Positions 42,504-50,818 of a DNA stretch of 64,000 bases are shown here, piece after piece. The DNA lies in assembly GCA_965229305.1 (NCBI GenBank), contig CBDDIZ010000015.1, positions 21,448 to 85,447 of the forward strand. The letters run 5' to 3'. The notes beneath the pieces were generated by a model that worked only from the letters and a program-made list of their open reading frames with translations, searched no databases and was not told where the DNA came from. Position 1 is the stretch's first letter. Each line of letters begins with the position of its first letter. The stretch comes from JALHNI01 sp965229305. Its GTDB lineage: Bacteria > Acidobacteriota > Terriglobia > Bryobacterales > Bryobacteraceae. Position numbers and translations under genes: made by a program.

Positions 42504-43001
42504 ATGGATGACGACCGCAAATACCGCCAAAACGGCTATCAGGATCGCGGCTTTGACCGCGGTGGAGACCGCGGATTCGAACGCGATCGCCCGAAGCCGC
42601 AAGGCCCACGCCCGTCCATCGACATCACCGGTCCGCGCTTGCCGCGGATGGTTCAGACGGTGACTGCGTCGCGCTGCTATAACTGCTCGACGACGCTCTC
42701 TTCCGAGACTGACTTTACCGGGAATTGTCCGAAATGTAACGCCGCACTGCATTGTTGTAAGCAGTGCACTTACTTTGAACCTTCGACGCGTTTCCAGTGC
42801 CGCAAACCGATTCCGGAACGAATTGCATATAAGGACCGGGCGAACGAATGCCAGCTCTTTTCTCCGCAGGTGACGGTGGCGCGCGATGCGGCGCCGCAAT
42901 CGGCGGCCGGAGCGATGCGCGCGCCGATTTTACCGAACGGTCCGGCGCCGAAGAGCGCGAGCGATGCCCGCGCGGCCTTCGACAATCTGTTTAAGAAGTA
43001 A
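42504..43001 (+). CDS. Cys-rich zinc-ribbon-like small protein of unknown function
   Basis: A 165-residue protein I cannot name. The first 35 residues are Arg/Asp/Gly-rich (RGG-like: YQDRGFDRGGDRGFERDRP), a composition typical of RNA-binding tails. The middle has at least nine cysteines: SRCYNCS, GNCPKCN, HCCKQC, FQCRKP and NECQLF. That could hold two zinc ribbons. The tail is Ala/Pro-rich. It follows the structured RNA region, so an RNA-related role is an attractive guess and nothing more. Its 3' end overlaps the convergent ROK gene by 11 bp. Confidence 0.65.
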   Translation: MDDDRKYRQNGYQDRGFDRGGDRGFERDRPKPQGPRPSIDITGPRLPRMVQTVTASRCYNCSTTLSSETDFTGNCPKCNAALHCCKQCTYFEPSTRFQCRKPIPERIAYKDRANECQLFSPQVTVARDAAPQSAAGAMRAPILPNGPAPKSASDARAAFDNLFKK

Positions 43002-43845
43002 GTTCGCCGGCTAATTCCAGCGCGCCCCACAGCACGCTGTCGTCGCCTAGTTCGGCTGGTACCACGTCGACGCGGGCGCGCGACCAACTGGTCATCTGGC
43101 GGCCGAGTTCGGCCCGTAAGGGAACGAATAACTGGTCGCCGGCTTTACTGATCCCGCCGCCAATGACGATGCGTGCCGGATTGAGTAACATCAGCGCGGC
43201 TTTCAAGCCGAGCGCTAAATCCACGACATACTGCTCGACAAACGCAGGTTCCTGCAAAAGTTCCCGGGCGGAACGGCCATGGTCGCGTTCGAGCCACAGG
43301 CCGCAGCACACCCGTTCGTAACAACCGCGCGCGCCGCAGAGGCACGAAGGACCATCGGGGCGGATGGTGAGGTGCCCGATTTCGCCGCCATAACTATCCG
43401 CGCCGCGATGGACACCGTGGGCGGTAAGGATGCCGCCGCCGATACCCGTGGAGAGCGTCATGTAAAAAAGCGGTAACGCGCCGCGGCCGGCACCGTGACG
43501 GCCTTCGCCGAGCGCGCCGACGTTGGCATCGTTATCCATCAGGACGGGGACGCCGAGCTCCTGCTTGAGGAAGAGCGGCAGGGCGTAGTCGCTCCAGCCG
43601 CCGACGTGGGTGGAGAGGGCGATGCGCTGATCCGGGAAGATGACCGGGCCGCCGAAGCCAATGCCGCAGCGGGCGAAGCCGGGAGAGCTTTGCCAGCCTT
43701 TGGCGATGGCGACGATGCGGTTCAGCATCCAATCGCGGCCGCCTTCGCGGTCGGTGGGTTCGGAGACGCGCTCGATCATGCGGCCGTCGCTGAAGACGGC
43801 CATGGAGAACTTGGTGCCGCCGATGTCGATGGCGAGGGTGTTCAT
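42991..43845 (-). CDS. ROK-family sugar kinase (glucokinase-like)
   Basis: A 284-residue sugar kinase. The ATP-binding phosphate loop is AIDIGGTKF (5-13), the catalytic base is Asp106 in MDNDAN, and the ROK zinc site has His158 (GEIGHLTI) and CLCGARGC (Cys168, Cys170, Cys175). It probably phosphorylates glucose or a related hexose. The start ATG overlaps the stop of the upstream PfkB gene (ATGA), and the HAD gene is upstream again, so HAD-PfkB-ROK form an operon. It lies convergent with the Cys-rich gene and not far from glgP. Confidence 0.88.
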   Translation of the reverse strand: MNTLAIDIGGTKFSMAVFSDGRMIERVSEPTDREGGRDWMLNRIVAIAKGWQSSPGFARCGIGFGGPVIFPDQRIALSTHVGGWSDYALPLFLKQELGVPVLMDNDANVGALGEGRHGAGRGALPLFYMTLSTGIGGGILTAHGVHRGADSYGGEIGHLTIRPDGPSCLCGARGCYERVCCGLWLERDHGRSARELLQEPAFVEQYVVDLALGLKAALMLLNPARIVIGGGISKAGDQLFVPLRAELGRQMTSWSRARVDVVPAELGDDSVLWGALELAGELTS

Positions 43846-44804
43846 CGGAGCAACTCCTCGGGCGTGGCCGTGCCGGTGCCCTTTTTCATGACGGTGATGG
43901 AGGCGACGCGGTGACCGAAGTCGATGGCTTCGGGAACCGAAGCGCCGGCCGCCATGGCCATGGCCGCGCCGGCGGAGAAGCTATCCCCCGCCCCGCAGAT
44001 GTCCACGGGGTTTTTTACCTTGACGGTGGGCACCCACTGCTCGCCCTCGGGGGTGACGATCATGACGCCGTCGCCGCCGTGGGTGACCAGGAGCCGCGGC
44101 GCCTGCGTGAGTTCGCGGAGACGGCCAAAGGCACGCGGGTCGCCGAACAGACGCTGGCAGATGGTTTCGGCTTCTTCCTGATTCGGCTTGAGGAGCACAT
44201 TGCGGAAACCGTCGAGATGGGCGCGCGAATCGACGAAGAAGAACTGACGATCGGCGAGCTTGGCGACTTCCTGCCGGATGGCGGGCGTGATGAGTCCGCC
44301 GACCTCGATTTCGGCCTGATCGGCAATGAAGATCACGTCGAAGCGGCCGGCCCATTGGCGGAGTTGCTCGATGACGCGCTCTTCGATGTCGGCGGGCGTG
44401 GGGGCGACGGAGACGAAGTCGACGCGCGGGAGGTCCTCTTCCCCGGTCTGCTGGTTGAGCAGCTTGGTGTAGGTGAAGGTGGGATAGCCGGAGTGGGTGA
44501 GCAGCAGCTCCGAGGAGACGCGGCGTTGGCCCAGGGCCTGTTTCAGTTCGTAGCCGAAGCCATCGTCACCGATGAGGCCGAGGATATTGATGATGCCGAC
44601 GCCGAGGTCGGCGAGGTTGTTGGCGACGGTACCGGCGGCGCCGGGGGTGAGCTCGGTGCGGGTGACGGCGACGCGGGGAATGCCGGTTTCGCGCGAGGGT
44701 TCGGAGAGGTCGGGGTCATAGGTGCACCAGCGGTCCAGGCAGATGTCGCCGACTACGAGGGCGGAAAGCGAAGGGAGCTTCGCCAGGATGTCACGGGGCG
44801 TCAT
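43842..44804 (-). CDS. PfkB-family carbohydrate kinase (heptose-kinase-like)
   Basis: A ribokinase-fold kinase of about 320 residues. The N-terminus LVVGDICLDRW, the GGAAGTVANNLADLG-like segment PGAAGTVANNLADLG and the catalytic CGAGDSFSAGAA motif resemble the kinase domain of HldE/RfaE (D-glycero-D-manno-heptose-7-phosphate kinase) more than fructokinases. The substrate is unproven. Met14 of the longest frame (44804) is preferred as start because it leaves an 8-bp gap after the HAD gene stop; the longer start would overlap it. The middle gene of the operon. Confidence 0.8.
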   Translation of the reverse strand: MTPRDILAKLPSLSALVVGDICLDRWCTYDPDLSEPSRETGIPRVAVTRTELTPGAAGTVANNLADLGVGIINILGLIGDDGFGYELKQALGQRRVSSELLLTHSGYPTFTYTKLLNQQTGEEDLPRVDFVSVAPTPADIEERVIEQLRQWAGRFDVIFIADQAEIEVGGLITPAIRQEVAKLADRQFFFVDSRAHLDGFRNVLLKPNQEEAETICQRLFGDPRAFGRLRELTQAPRLLVTHGGDGVMIVTPEGEQWVPTVKVKNPVDICGAGDSFSAGAAMAMAAGASVPEAIDFGHRVASITVMKKGTGTATPEELLR

Positions 44805-44812
44805 GGCGGCGC

Positions 44813-45574
44813 TTAATTCTCTCCGAAGAGACGCGGCAGCCACTGCTGGCAGGCGGAGAAGTTAGCGACCATATAGTCGGCGCCGACGCCGGCGAGGCGA
44901 TTGCGCTTCCAGTCGTCAATCTTCTCGCAGGCCGGTTCGTCGCTGGCGACACCTACGGCGACGCCGCCGGCTTGCTTCACGACGTCGATCTCGACGTAGC
45001 CGTCACCGAAGGCGAGCAGTTCGGGGCCCTGATAGCCGGCCTGTTCGACGAGACGCTTGACGAGCATGCCTTTGGAGAACGACTCGATGTTGTCGGAGGC
45101 ACCGTAGATGCCGCCGTCGAAGTAGCGGGAGATGTCTAGGAGGTCGGCTTCACGGCGCACGTCGACTTCGTCGGTGCCGCTGGCGAGGTAGAGCTTGAGG
45201 CCGCGGGCCTTCAGGGCTTCGAGCAGGGCGCGCGAGCCGGGGACGAGGTACTTTTCGGGGGAGCCGCCGCTCTGAAGTTCGGCGACGCGATCCTTGATCA
45301 CTTCCCACAGACGGCGCAGGTACTCGTGCTTGTACTCGACCGGGGTGAGGGGCTGGCCGCCGCGCTGCTCGATTTCGCTGGCGTACTGGATCATCTGATA
45401 GATGGTCTCTTTGCCGGTGAGCTTGCCGACATAGTCTTCGACGAGGCGGGTGAGGTCTTCGTCGGTTTCGCCGGGCTTCAAGCCGCGCAAGCCTTCCACC
45501 ATCATGGGAATCATCACGTGGACCCAGCCGGAGCGCACCAGCGACACCGTCCCGTCAAAGTCAAAAATCGCCAC
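44813..45574 (-). CDS. HAD-family phosphatase
   Basis: A 253-residue HAD hydrolase. Motif I is FDFDGTVS near the N-terminus (nucleophile Asp5, acid Asp7), motif II LYLASGTDEVD, the Lys of motif III is in SKGMLVKRL, and motif IV is AFGDGYVEIDVVK. The helical cap lies between about 20 and 125. The start is the GTG at 45574 immediately before AIFDFDG; there is no clear ribosome site, and a few extra codons upstream are possible. With PfkB and ROK it suggests handling of a phosphorylated sugar, for example a heptose bisphosphate, which is inference. Confidence 0.82.
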   Translation of the reverse strand: MAIFDFDGTVSLVRSGWVHVMIPMMVEGLRGLKPGETDEDLTRLVEDYVGKLTGKETIYQMIQYASEIEQRGGQPLTPVEYKHEYLRRLWEVIKDRVAELQSGGSPEKYLVPGSRALLEALKARGLKLYLASGTDEVDVRREADLLDISRYFDGGIYGASDNIESFSKGMLVKRLVEQAGYQGPELLAFGDGYVEIDVVKQAGGVAVGVASDEPACEKIDDWKRNRLAGVGADYMVANFSACQQWLPRLFGEN

Positions 45575-45648
45575 CTTGGCCTGGCGCGCGTTGACGCCGC
45601 TATTGAGTACTTCCCATCATCTCCTCGGTATTGTCCCATGCAAACGAA

Positions 45649-45676
45649 AAGCGTCCGGTTCTGAAGCCGGACGCTT
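45649..45676 (-). terminator. intrinsic terminator (minus strand)
   Basis: AAGCGTCCGG and CCGGACGCTT form a perfect 10-bp stem with an 8-base loop; on the minus strand TTTTCGTTTG follows. It ends the gene at 45782-46519 and isolates the HAD operon. Confidence 0.8.
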
Positions 45677-45781
45677 GCTCGTTCTGTCTGAATTTCTGTC
45701 GGACGTTCTATGGGGATCTCTCGCTGGGCGTCGCCCTCCTTGGCGTTCACTAAGGAATGCGTAAGGGACGCCAATTCGGGG

Positions 45782-46519
45782 TCAAAAAACTTTGGCTTGC
45801 GGCGCTTCGGCCGGGGCAGCCTCCGCCGGGGCGGGCTGCTTGTAGTTGGAATACTTGACGGCCATCTCAACGCGGCCGACGACGCGGGCGTCGATGGAGC
45901 TATTCCAGGTGGACAGGTAGGCCTGCCCGTCACGGATTTCGTAGTTGCGGGTGAATTCGGTTTTCTTGAAGAAGACGGAGGGGTTCTTTACGAGGCGGCC
46001 GCTCTCGCGGACGGGGAGGCCGGTGACCGAGTCGAGCCAGAGGTCACCCTTAAAGAGGCCGATGCGCTTGGAGCGCGGGTTCAACTGGAAGATATAGACG
46101 ATCTTGCCGCCCTGCTCCAGGCGGCCCTTGTAGCTGAACTTGTAGTTCGCCGGGGTGATGGAGATGTCGCCGGCCTGGCTGCGGGCTTCGGTTTCAGCAT
46201 TCAGGAAGCGGGCGATGACATCGCGCTTCACCTGATCGTCACCGGTGAAGGCCAGCTTCTGGTAAGTGACCCGGCCGATCTTCGAGATCAGGCGCAAGGC
46301 GGTCATTTTGCTGGATTTCTTCCACTTGGGGACGGTGGCTTCGATTTCGCAGTCCATGGCAACGTCCACGAGGGGGACGCGCTTCTTCTCCAACTCCCAA
46401 TAGCGTTCGAGCAGCTCTTTGGCGGGGTCCGCCTTTTCATTGACTGCGAACGATTGGGCTTGGAGGGTAGAGGCGAGACCGATGAAGGCTAGGCTCAGGA
46501 CGCCGAAAGAACTTCCCAT
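45782..46519 (-). CDS. exported LolA-like protein
   Basis: A 245-residue protein with a signal peptide (GVLSLAFIGLASTLQAQ). The body is a run of beta-strands with alternating polarity: VAMDCEIEATVPKWKK, NYKFSYKGRL, IVYIFQLNPRSKRIGLFKG, the DLWLDSVTGLPVRESGRLV strand and FTRNYEIRDG. This resembles outer-membrane lipoprotein-sorting (LolA-like) folds, as do many acidobacterial exported proteins of this size. The C-terminus is Ala/Pro-rich. Function unassigned. Single gene with its own terminator. Confidence 0.6.
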   Translation of the reverse strand: MGSSFGVLSLAFIGLASTLQAQSFAVNEKADPAKELLERYWELEKKRVPLVDVAMDCEIEATVPKWKKSSKMTALRLISKIGRVTYQKLAFTGDDQVKRDVIARFLNAETEARSQAGDISITPANYKFSYKGRLEQGGKIVYIFQLNPRSKRIGLFKGDLWLDSVTGLPVRESGRLVKNPSVFFKKTEFTRNYEIRDGQAYLSTWNSSIDARVVGRVEMAVKYSNYKQPAPAEAAPAEAPQAKVF

Positions 46520-46654
46520 CAAGATACTCGTTTATTGTAACCGTTTCTTAGGCATATCGGCGAAGGGGACGTGTTCCCATACAGAACCAACTGCCTATTC
46601 GTGTTACGTGGCGGAAACGGTTGACAGTTGTGAAAAGTGAAGGGAGCAGGCGGC

Positions 46655-47522
46655 TTAGAGTTGCCGCCCGCGATAGGACTCGAGCCGGGCGATGCGGTCA
46701 GCCGTGGCCGGGTGCGTGGAAAAGAGCTGGGCGAACCAGGCGCCGGTCATCGGCGGAATGATGTACATGTGCGACATGGCGGGCGTGGCGGATTCCATGG
46801 GCAAGCGCTTGGACCAGGAGTCGAGCTTGGCGAGGCCGGAAATCAGGCCATCGGGCGTGCCGGTATACTTGGCCGCGGCGTAGTCCGCGCTGAACTCGCG
46901 GGTGCGCGAGATAGCCCATCTGGATGACGCCGGCCGCGAGCGGCGCCAGGATCATCATGGCGAGGCCGCCGAGCATGCCGCCGCCAGAATCCTCCTCGTC
47001 GTCGTGGTGGCGCGGGCCGAAGAAACATCAGCATGTGGCCGAGGTAAGAGATCGCCGCGGCGATGGTGGCGGCGATGGAGCTAATGAGAATGTCGCGGTT
47101 CTTGATGTGGCCGAGCTCGTGGGCGATGACGGCTTCCACTTCGCGATCGTTCATCAGGTCGAGCAGGCCGGCGGAGACGGCGACGGAGGAGTTTCTGCGG
47201 ATTGCGGCCGGTGGCAAAAGCGTTGGGCGAGGCTTCGGGCAGCACCCAAAGCTTCGGCATGGGGATGCCCATGCGTTCGCACAGACGCGCGGTCATGGGC
47301 GCGATCCGGCTGAAAATGTGAGGGTTTTCGGTCTCGCTAACGCGTACGGCGCCGCTCGAGGAGAGCGCCATCTTCTCGGAGAAGAAGTAGCTGACAAAGT
47401 TCATGCCGATTGCCATGACAAGGGCGAACAGCATACCTTGCTGGCCGCCCACGAGGCGGCCGACGGACAATCAACATGCCACTCAACGAACCAAGCAGGA
47501 GAGCGGTCTTCAAGGCGTTCAT
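46655..47522 (-). pseudogene. htpX: M48 family protease HtpX, broken by four apparent one-base insertions
   Basis: HtpX is a membrane zinc protease that clears misfolded membrane proteins. Joining four frames gives a complete protein of about 287 residues, the normal length. The parts are MNALKTALLLGSLSGMLIV, GRLVGGQQGMLFALVMAIGM, ASPNAFATGRNPQ, VIAHELGHIKNRD (zinc site), SRTREFSADYAAAKY (third ligand) and AQLFSTHPATADRIARLESY. Frame is restored by removing one base from each of four runs: 47465-47466, 47192-47194, 47023-47025 and 46915-46917. Catalytic residues are all intact. With two similarly affected neighbours this looks more like sequence error than decay. Confidence 0.85.
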
Positions 47523-47661
47523 AGTTGTTCACTCAGTATGACGGATTCTTCATGTGCCAGGTTCCGTGGAACGTACGGGGCGAGGTAAGGTGCCGGGTGA
47601 GGGCGACGCAGGGGTTTCGCCGATGGGCTTTCCACGAGGTACCGGCTATTCTGCCTACAGG

Positions 47662-48213
47662 ATGCAGCACTGGCGGGCGGGGATGCGCGAGGTTTTCGGA
47701 ATGGCCAACGCCTACCTGACGTTGAACCTGCCGCTGTCCATCGTCTATCTCTACTATCCACAGTCACGGCAGTGGACGGTGATGGCGCTGCTGGCGATTC
47801 CGGGGTTGGTGTTGCCGGCGCTGTGTTCCACCACTCGGCTGTACCGGATGCACGCGGGCACGGGGCCGATCGGCATGGCCTGCGGGCTGGGGAGCATTCT
47901 GGCGGCGTTGAGCCACCACGCAGCTCTGATGGCGTTGGTGCACGTCGGCATCTATCTGGGGGACAGGGCGGGCTTTACGCGCCTGCCGGGGCCGCTGCAG
48001 GCCGATTTAGCCTACTGGAAGAAGCATTTCGCCGAACAGCCGGGTTACTGGCTGCCGAATGCGGGCGAGGTGGTGAATCTCGAGGTCCTCTTCGCGCTGG
48101 TGGCCTTACTGACGGTGGTCTGGCTCTATACGCGGCAGCGTTTGCTGGGCGGGCCTGACGCCGCTGTGCCCGTGCCGGCTGTGGTCGAGTCTTTTGAAGT
48201 TTCCACCCGCTGA
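47662..48213 (+). CDS. multi-pass membrane protein of unknown function
   Basis: About 183 residues from the ATG at 47662; an in-frame start at 47554 would add a poorly conserved-looking, charged N-terminus. There are four to five hydrophobic segments: NAYLTLNLPLSIVYLYYP, TVMALLAIPGLVLPALC, GMACGLGSILAALSHHAALM and LEVLFALVALLTVVWLY. I recognise no family. It lies between two frame-broken genes (htpX and a Gfo/Idh gene) and is itself open, although small errors in the N-terminal region cannot be excluded. Confidence 0.5.
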   Translation: MQHWRAGMREVFGMANAYLTLNLPLSIVYLYYPQSRQWTVMALLAIPGLVLPALCSTTRLYRMHAGTGPIGMACGLGSILAALSHHAALMALVHVGIYLGDRAGFTRLPGPLQADLAYWKKHFAEQPGYWLPNAGEVVNLEVLFALVALLTVVWLYTRQRLLGGPDAAVPVPAVVESFEVSTR

Positions 48214-48258
48214 GCGCCGCGGTTAGGTTCCGCAATCCTCGCGCGTTAGAATGCGGAA

Positions 48259-49519
48259 ATGTCGCATCTTGCACGCCGTCAGTTTCTGGTTGCCGCCGCG
48301 GCCGCTCACCAGACATGGGCTCAGGCCAATGATCGTTTGAGGGTCGCCATTGTCGGCGTGGGCAGCCGAGGCAGCGCGCACATCAAAGAGATGCTGCCGG
48401 TGGCGAATCTGGAGATTGCGGCGCTCGTGGAAGTGGACGGGGCGCGCGCCGAAGCTGCTTCGCAAGTCGTTTTCCAGAAGACGGGCAAGCGGCCGATCAT
48501 CGAGACCGACATGCGGCGCGTGTTCGACAACAAGTCGATTGACGCGGTGTCGATTGCGACGGACGAATCACTGGCACTCGCTGACGGCGATCTGGGGCGA
48601 TGCAGGCGGGCAAGGACGTCTACGTCGAAAAGCCGGTGTCGCACAAACATCTTCGAGAGCGTGAAGCTGGTGGAGACGGCGCGCAAGTACAATCGCATCG
48701 CCGCCGGCGGGACGCAGCGCCGCTGGTGGGGACGCTTCCGCTCGGCGGTGGATCTGATCCACAAGGGCGTGATTGGCGACGTGTATCAGGCGAACTTCAT
48801 GTTTCCGGGTCGGCGCGATCCGCTCGGCTTTAAGCCCGTGCAGCAGCCACCGGCCAATCTGAACTGGGACTTGTGGGTGGGCCCCGCGCCGATGCAGCCC
48901 TATCACGGCAATCTCGTGCCTTATAACTGGCACTGGTTTCTGGGACTTCGGCAACGGCGAACTCGGCAACAACGGCATCCACATGATCGACGTCGTGCGC
49001 TGGGCGATGAACCGGAAGATGCCGACGGGCGTGCGTTCCACCGGCGGGCGGTTCGGCGAGAAGGATCAGGGCCAGACGCCGAACTCGCAAGTGGTGACCT
49101 GGACGTTCCCCGACGGGGCGAGCATCGTGGGCCAGTTGCGCGGACTTTATACGACCGAGCCGATGTCCTGGGACTTCTTCGGCACCAAGGGTCATCTGCG
49201 GCTGATGGCTGACGGCCGGCATCAACTGACGCTGGGTCGCAGCAAAACGCTGGAGCCGGAGCCTGAGTATCCCAAGGATCTCGACCACTTCGCGAATTTC
49301 GCCGACGCCGTGCGGGCGCGCGACCGGAAGCTGCTGCACGCCGAGGTGGAGGAGACGGCGATTTCGACCTCTTACTGCCACATGGGCAACATCTCCTACC
49401 GCCTGGGCCGCGAACTGAAGTTCGATCCGGCGACGATGCGGTTTGCGGGCGACGCCGAGGCCAATGCCATGCTGACGCGCAACTATCGCGCGCCTTACGT
49501 GGTGCCGTCGAAGGTCTAG
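48259..49519 (+). pseudogene. Gfo/Idh/MocA oxidoreductase, broken by four apparent one-base insertions
   Basis: A Tat-type N-terminus (RRQFLVAAAAA) is followed by a Rossmann fold (VAIVGVGSRGSAHI) of the Gfo/Idh/MocA family. Conceptual removal of one base at each of 48561-48562, 48594-48597, 48645-48647 and 48937-48939 joins SIATTNHWHSLTAIW, MQAGKDVYVEKPVSH, NIFESVKLVETARKYNR, then NWHWFWDFGNGELGNNGIH and IDVVRWAMNRKMP into one protein of about 418 residues. The EKP motif is intact. The substrate is probably a sugar-like alcohol. Its stop interlocks (CTAG) with the convergent beta-barrel gene. Confidence 0.85.
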
Positions 49520-50104
49520 CTGCCGCCAAAGCGGAAGACCATGCCGACGCTGATGACGGCGTGCTGCTGCGCGCCGCGCAGCGCGGGCAGGTTGTAAGCG
49601 GGGCTGCCGCTGGTGTAAACCGCGGAACTCGCCGCGGAAAGCGAATTGGCGGACGACGGCGAAGTCGGCACCGGCGCCGTAGGTGGCTGCCGCGCGCGAG
49701 ATGGTGCGCGGAGCCGGGTTGGGCGCACCGTTCAGCACCGTCAGGCTTTGTTCGAAGAGCGCCCAGCCGGCACCGCCGAAGACGTACGGCGAGACGCGGG
49801 ACTGCGAGAAGAACTTCAACTTCAGGCCGGGCGTGAGGAAGATGGTGGCGACGTCGCGCGTGGCGGTGGGCGTGCCGGAACCAACGATGCGTTGGGGGTT
49901 GGCGAGGAAGTGAACTTCGCCGACGAGCGCGGTCCGCGAGCCGCCGGCGAGACGGTAGCCATAGTTGGCCTGATAGGCGGTGCCCGACCCTAAACGGAGC
50001 AGATCGCGGGAGTTCGCGTTGAGGCGGCCTAGTAAGAGTCCCACTTCGTGTTGTTGGGCGGCGAGCGGGGTGGCGAGCAGCAGGCAAACCAGAGCGAGTT
50101 TCAT
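49516..50104 (-). pseudogene. outer-membrane beta-barrel protein, one apparent one-base insertion
   Basis: The signal peptide MKLALVCLLLATPLAAQ precedes about 175 residues of alternating strands: VGLLLGRLNANSRDLLRLG, YQANYGYRLAGGSRTALVGE, FLTPGLKLKFFSQSRVSPYV and FGGAGWALFEQS, ending with ISVGMVFRFGGS, a terminal strand typical of small outer-membrane barrels. Reading breaks after GEFR; removing one C of the pair at 49620-49621 joins it to VYTSGSPAYNLPALRG. No named subfamily. This is the third gene affected in the same 3-kb stretch. Confidence 0.72.
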
Positions 50105-50206
50105 GGCGATGGATGACGGGCCGGGGGCCCATTATTCCCCGGAGGTGGATTGCTTTTAATGATCGCGCGGGAATAGGCGCCGGGCGGAGCGGCATTCTAT
50201 GCTCGT

Positions 50207-50818
50207 ATGCAAGCGTCCGACACGATCGACAAGTGGATGGATCCGCATCTCCCCGCCGAGCGAAGCATGTCGCAACCTTTGTCCCAGCACGAACGCTTTG
50301 AAGCTGAAGCGATGCCGCATCTGAACGATTTGTATCGGACGGCGACGCGGGTGTTGGGCGAACGGTCGCGGGCGGAAGATGTCGTGCAGGAAGTCTACTT
50401 GCAAGCCTGGAAGTCGTTTCACCGGTTCGAGCCCGGCACCAACTGCCGCGCCTGGCTCTTCAAGATCCTGTTTCACTGCGTGAATCATCACCGGCGGAAG
50501 TGGTTCCGCTTTCCGTTGCTGAAGGAGACCGAGGAGTTTCTGGAAGCGAATCTGGTGGCGGCCACGCCGATTCCGGATCATCTGACCGACGAAGACATTC
50601 TGCGAGCGCTGGACAAGATGCCGGCCGATTTTCGGAGCGTGGTGCTGCTGGTGGATGTGGAGGAGTTTGCCTACAAAGACGCGGCCGAGATTTTGAGTGT
50701 GCCGATTGGCACGGTGATGTCGCGTTTGAGCCGCGGGCGCAAGATTCTGCGGGAACTGCTCGACGAAGTCGCGCAAGCTTATGGCCTGGGCCGGGCCAGC
50801 CAGGAGGCCAAGAATTGA
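50207..50818 (+). CDS. ECF RNA polymerase sigma factor
   Basis: A 203-residue extracytoplasmic-function sigma factor. Region 2 (LYRTATRVLGERSRAEDVVQ, then EVYLQAWKSFHRFE) binds the -10 element, and region 4 (FRSVVLLVDVEEFAYKDAAE, then GTVMSRLSRGRKILRE) binds the -35. It ends in TGATG, overlapping the start of the next gene, which is a membrane protein and so the likely anti-sigma factor. Regulated genes cannot be told from sequence. Confidence 0.93.
   Translation: MQASDTIDKWMDPHLPAERSMSQPLSQHERFEAEAMPHLNDLYRTATRVLGERSRAEDVVQEVYLQAWKSFHRFEPGTNCRAWLFKILFHCVNHHRRKWFRFPLLKETEEFLEANLVAATPIPDHLTDEDILRALDKMPADFRSVVLLVDVEEFAYKDAAEILSVPIGTVMSRLSRGRKILRELLDEVAQAYGLGRASQEAKN

Noticed and set aside
46539..46622. 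AACCGTTTC ... GAAACGGTT inverted pair upstream of the LolA-like gene
   Set aside because: Nine bp separated by 66 bp; could be a paired operator but no second example or promoter overlap supports it.
48830..50104. One 424-codon frame on the minus strand covering the beta-barrel gene and part of the Gfo/Idh gene
   Set aside because: Only the first 190 codons look like protein; the rest is Arg/His/Pro-rich antisense reading caused by the frameshift at 49620.
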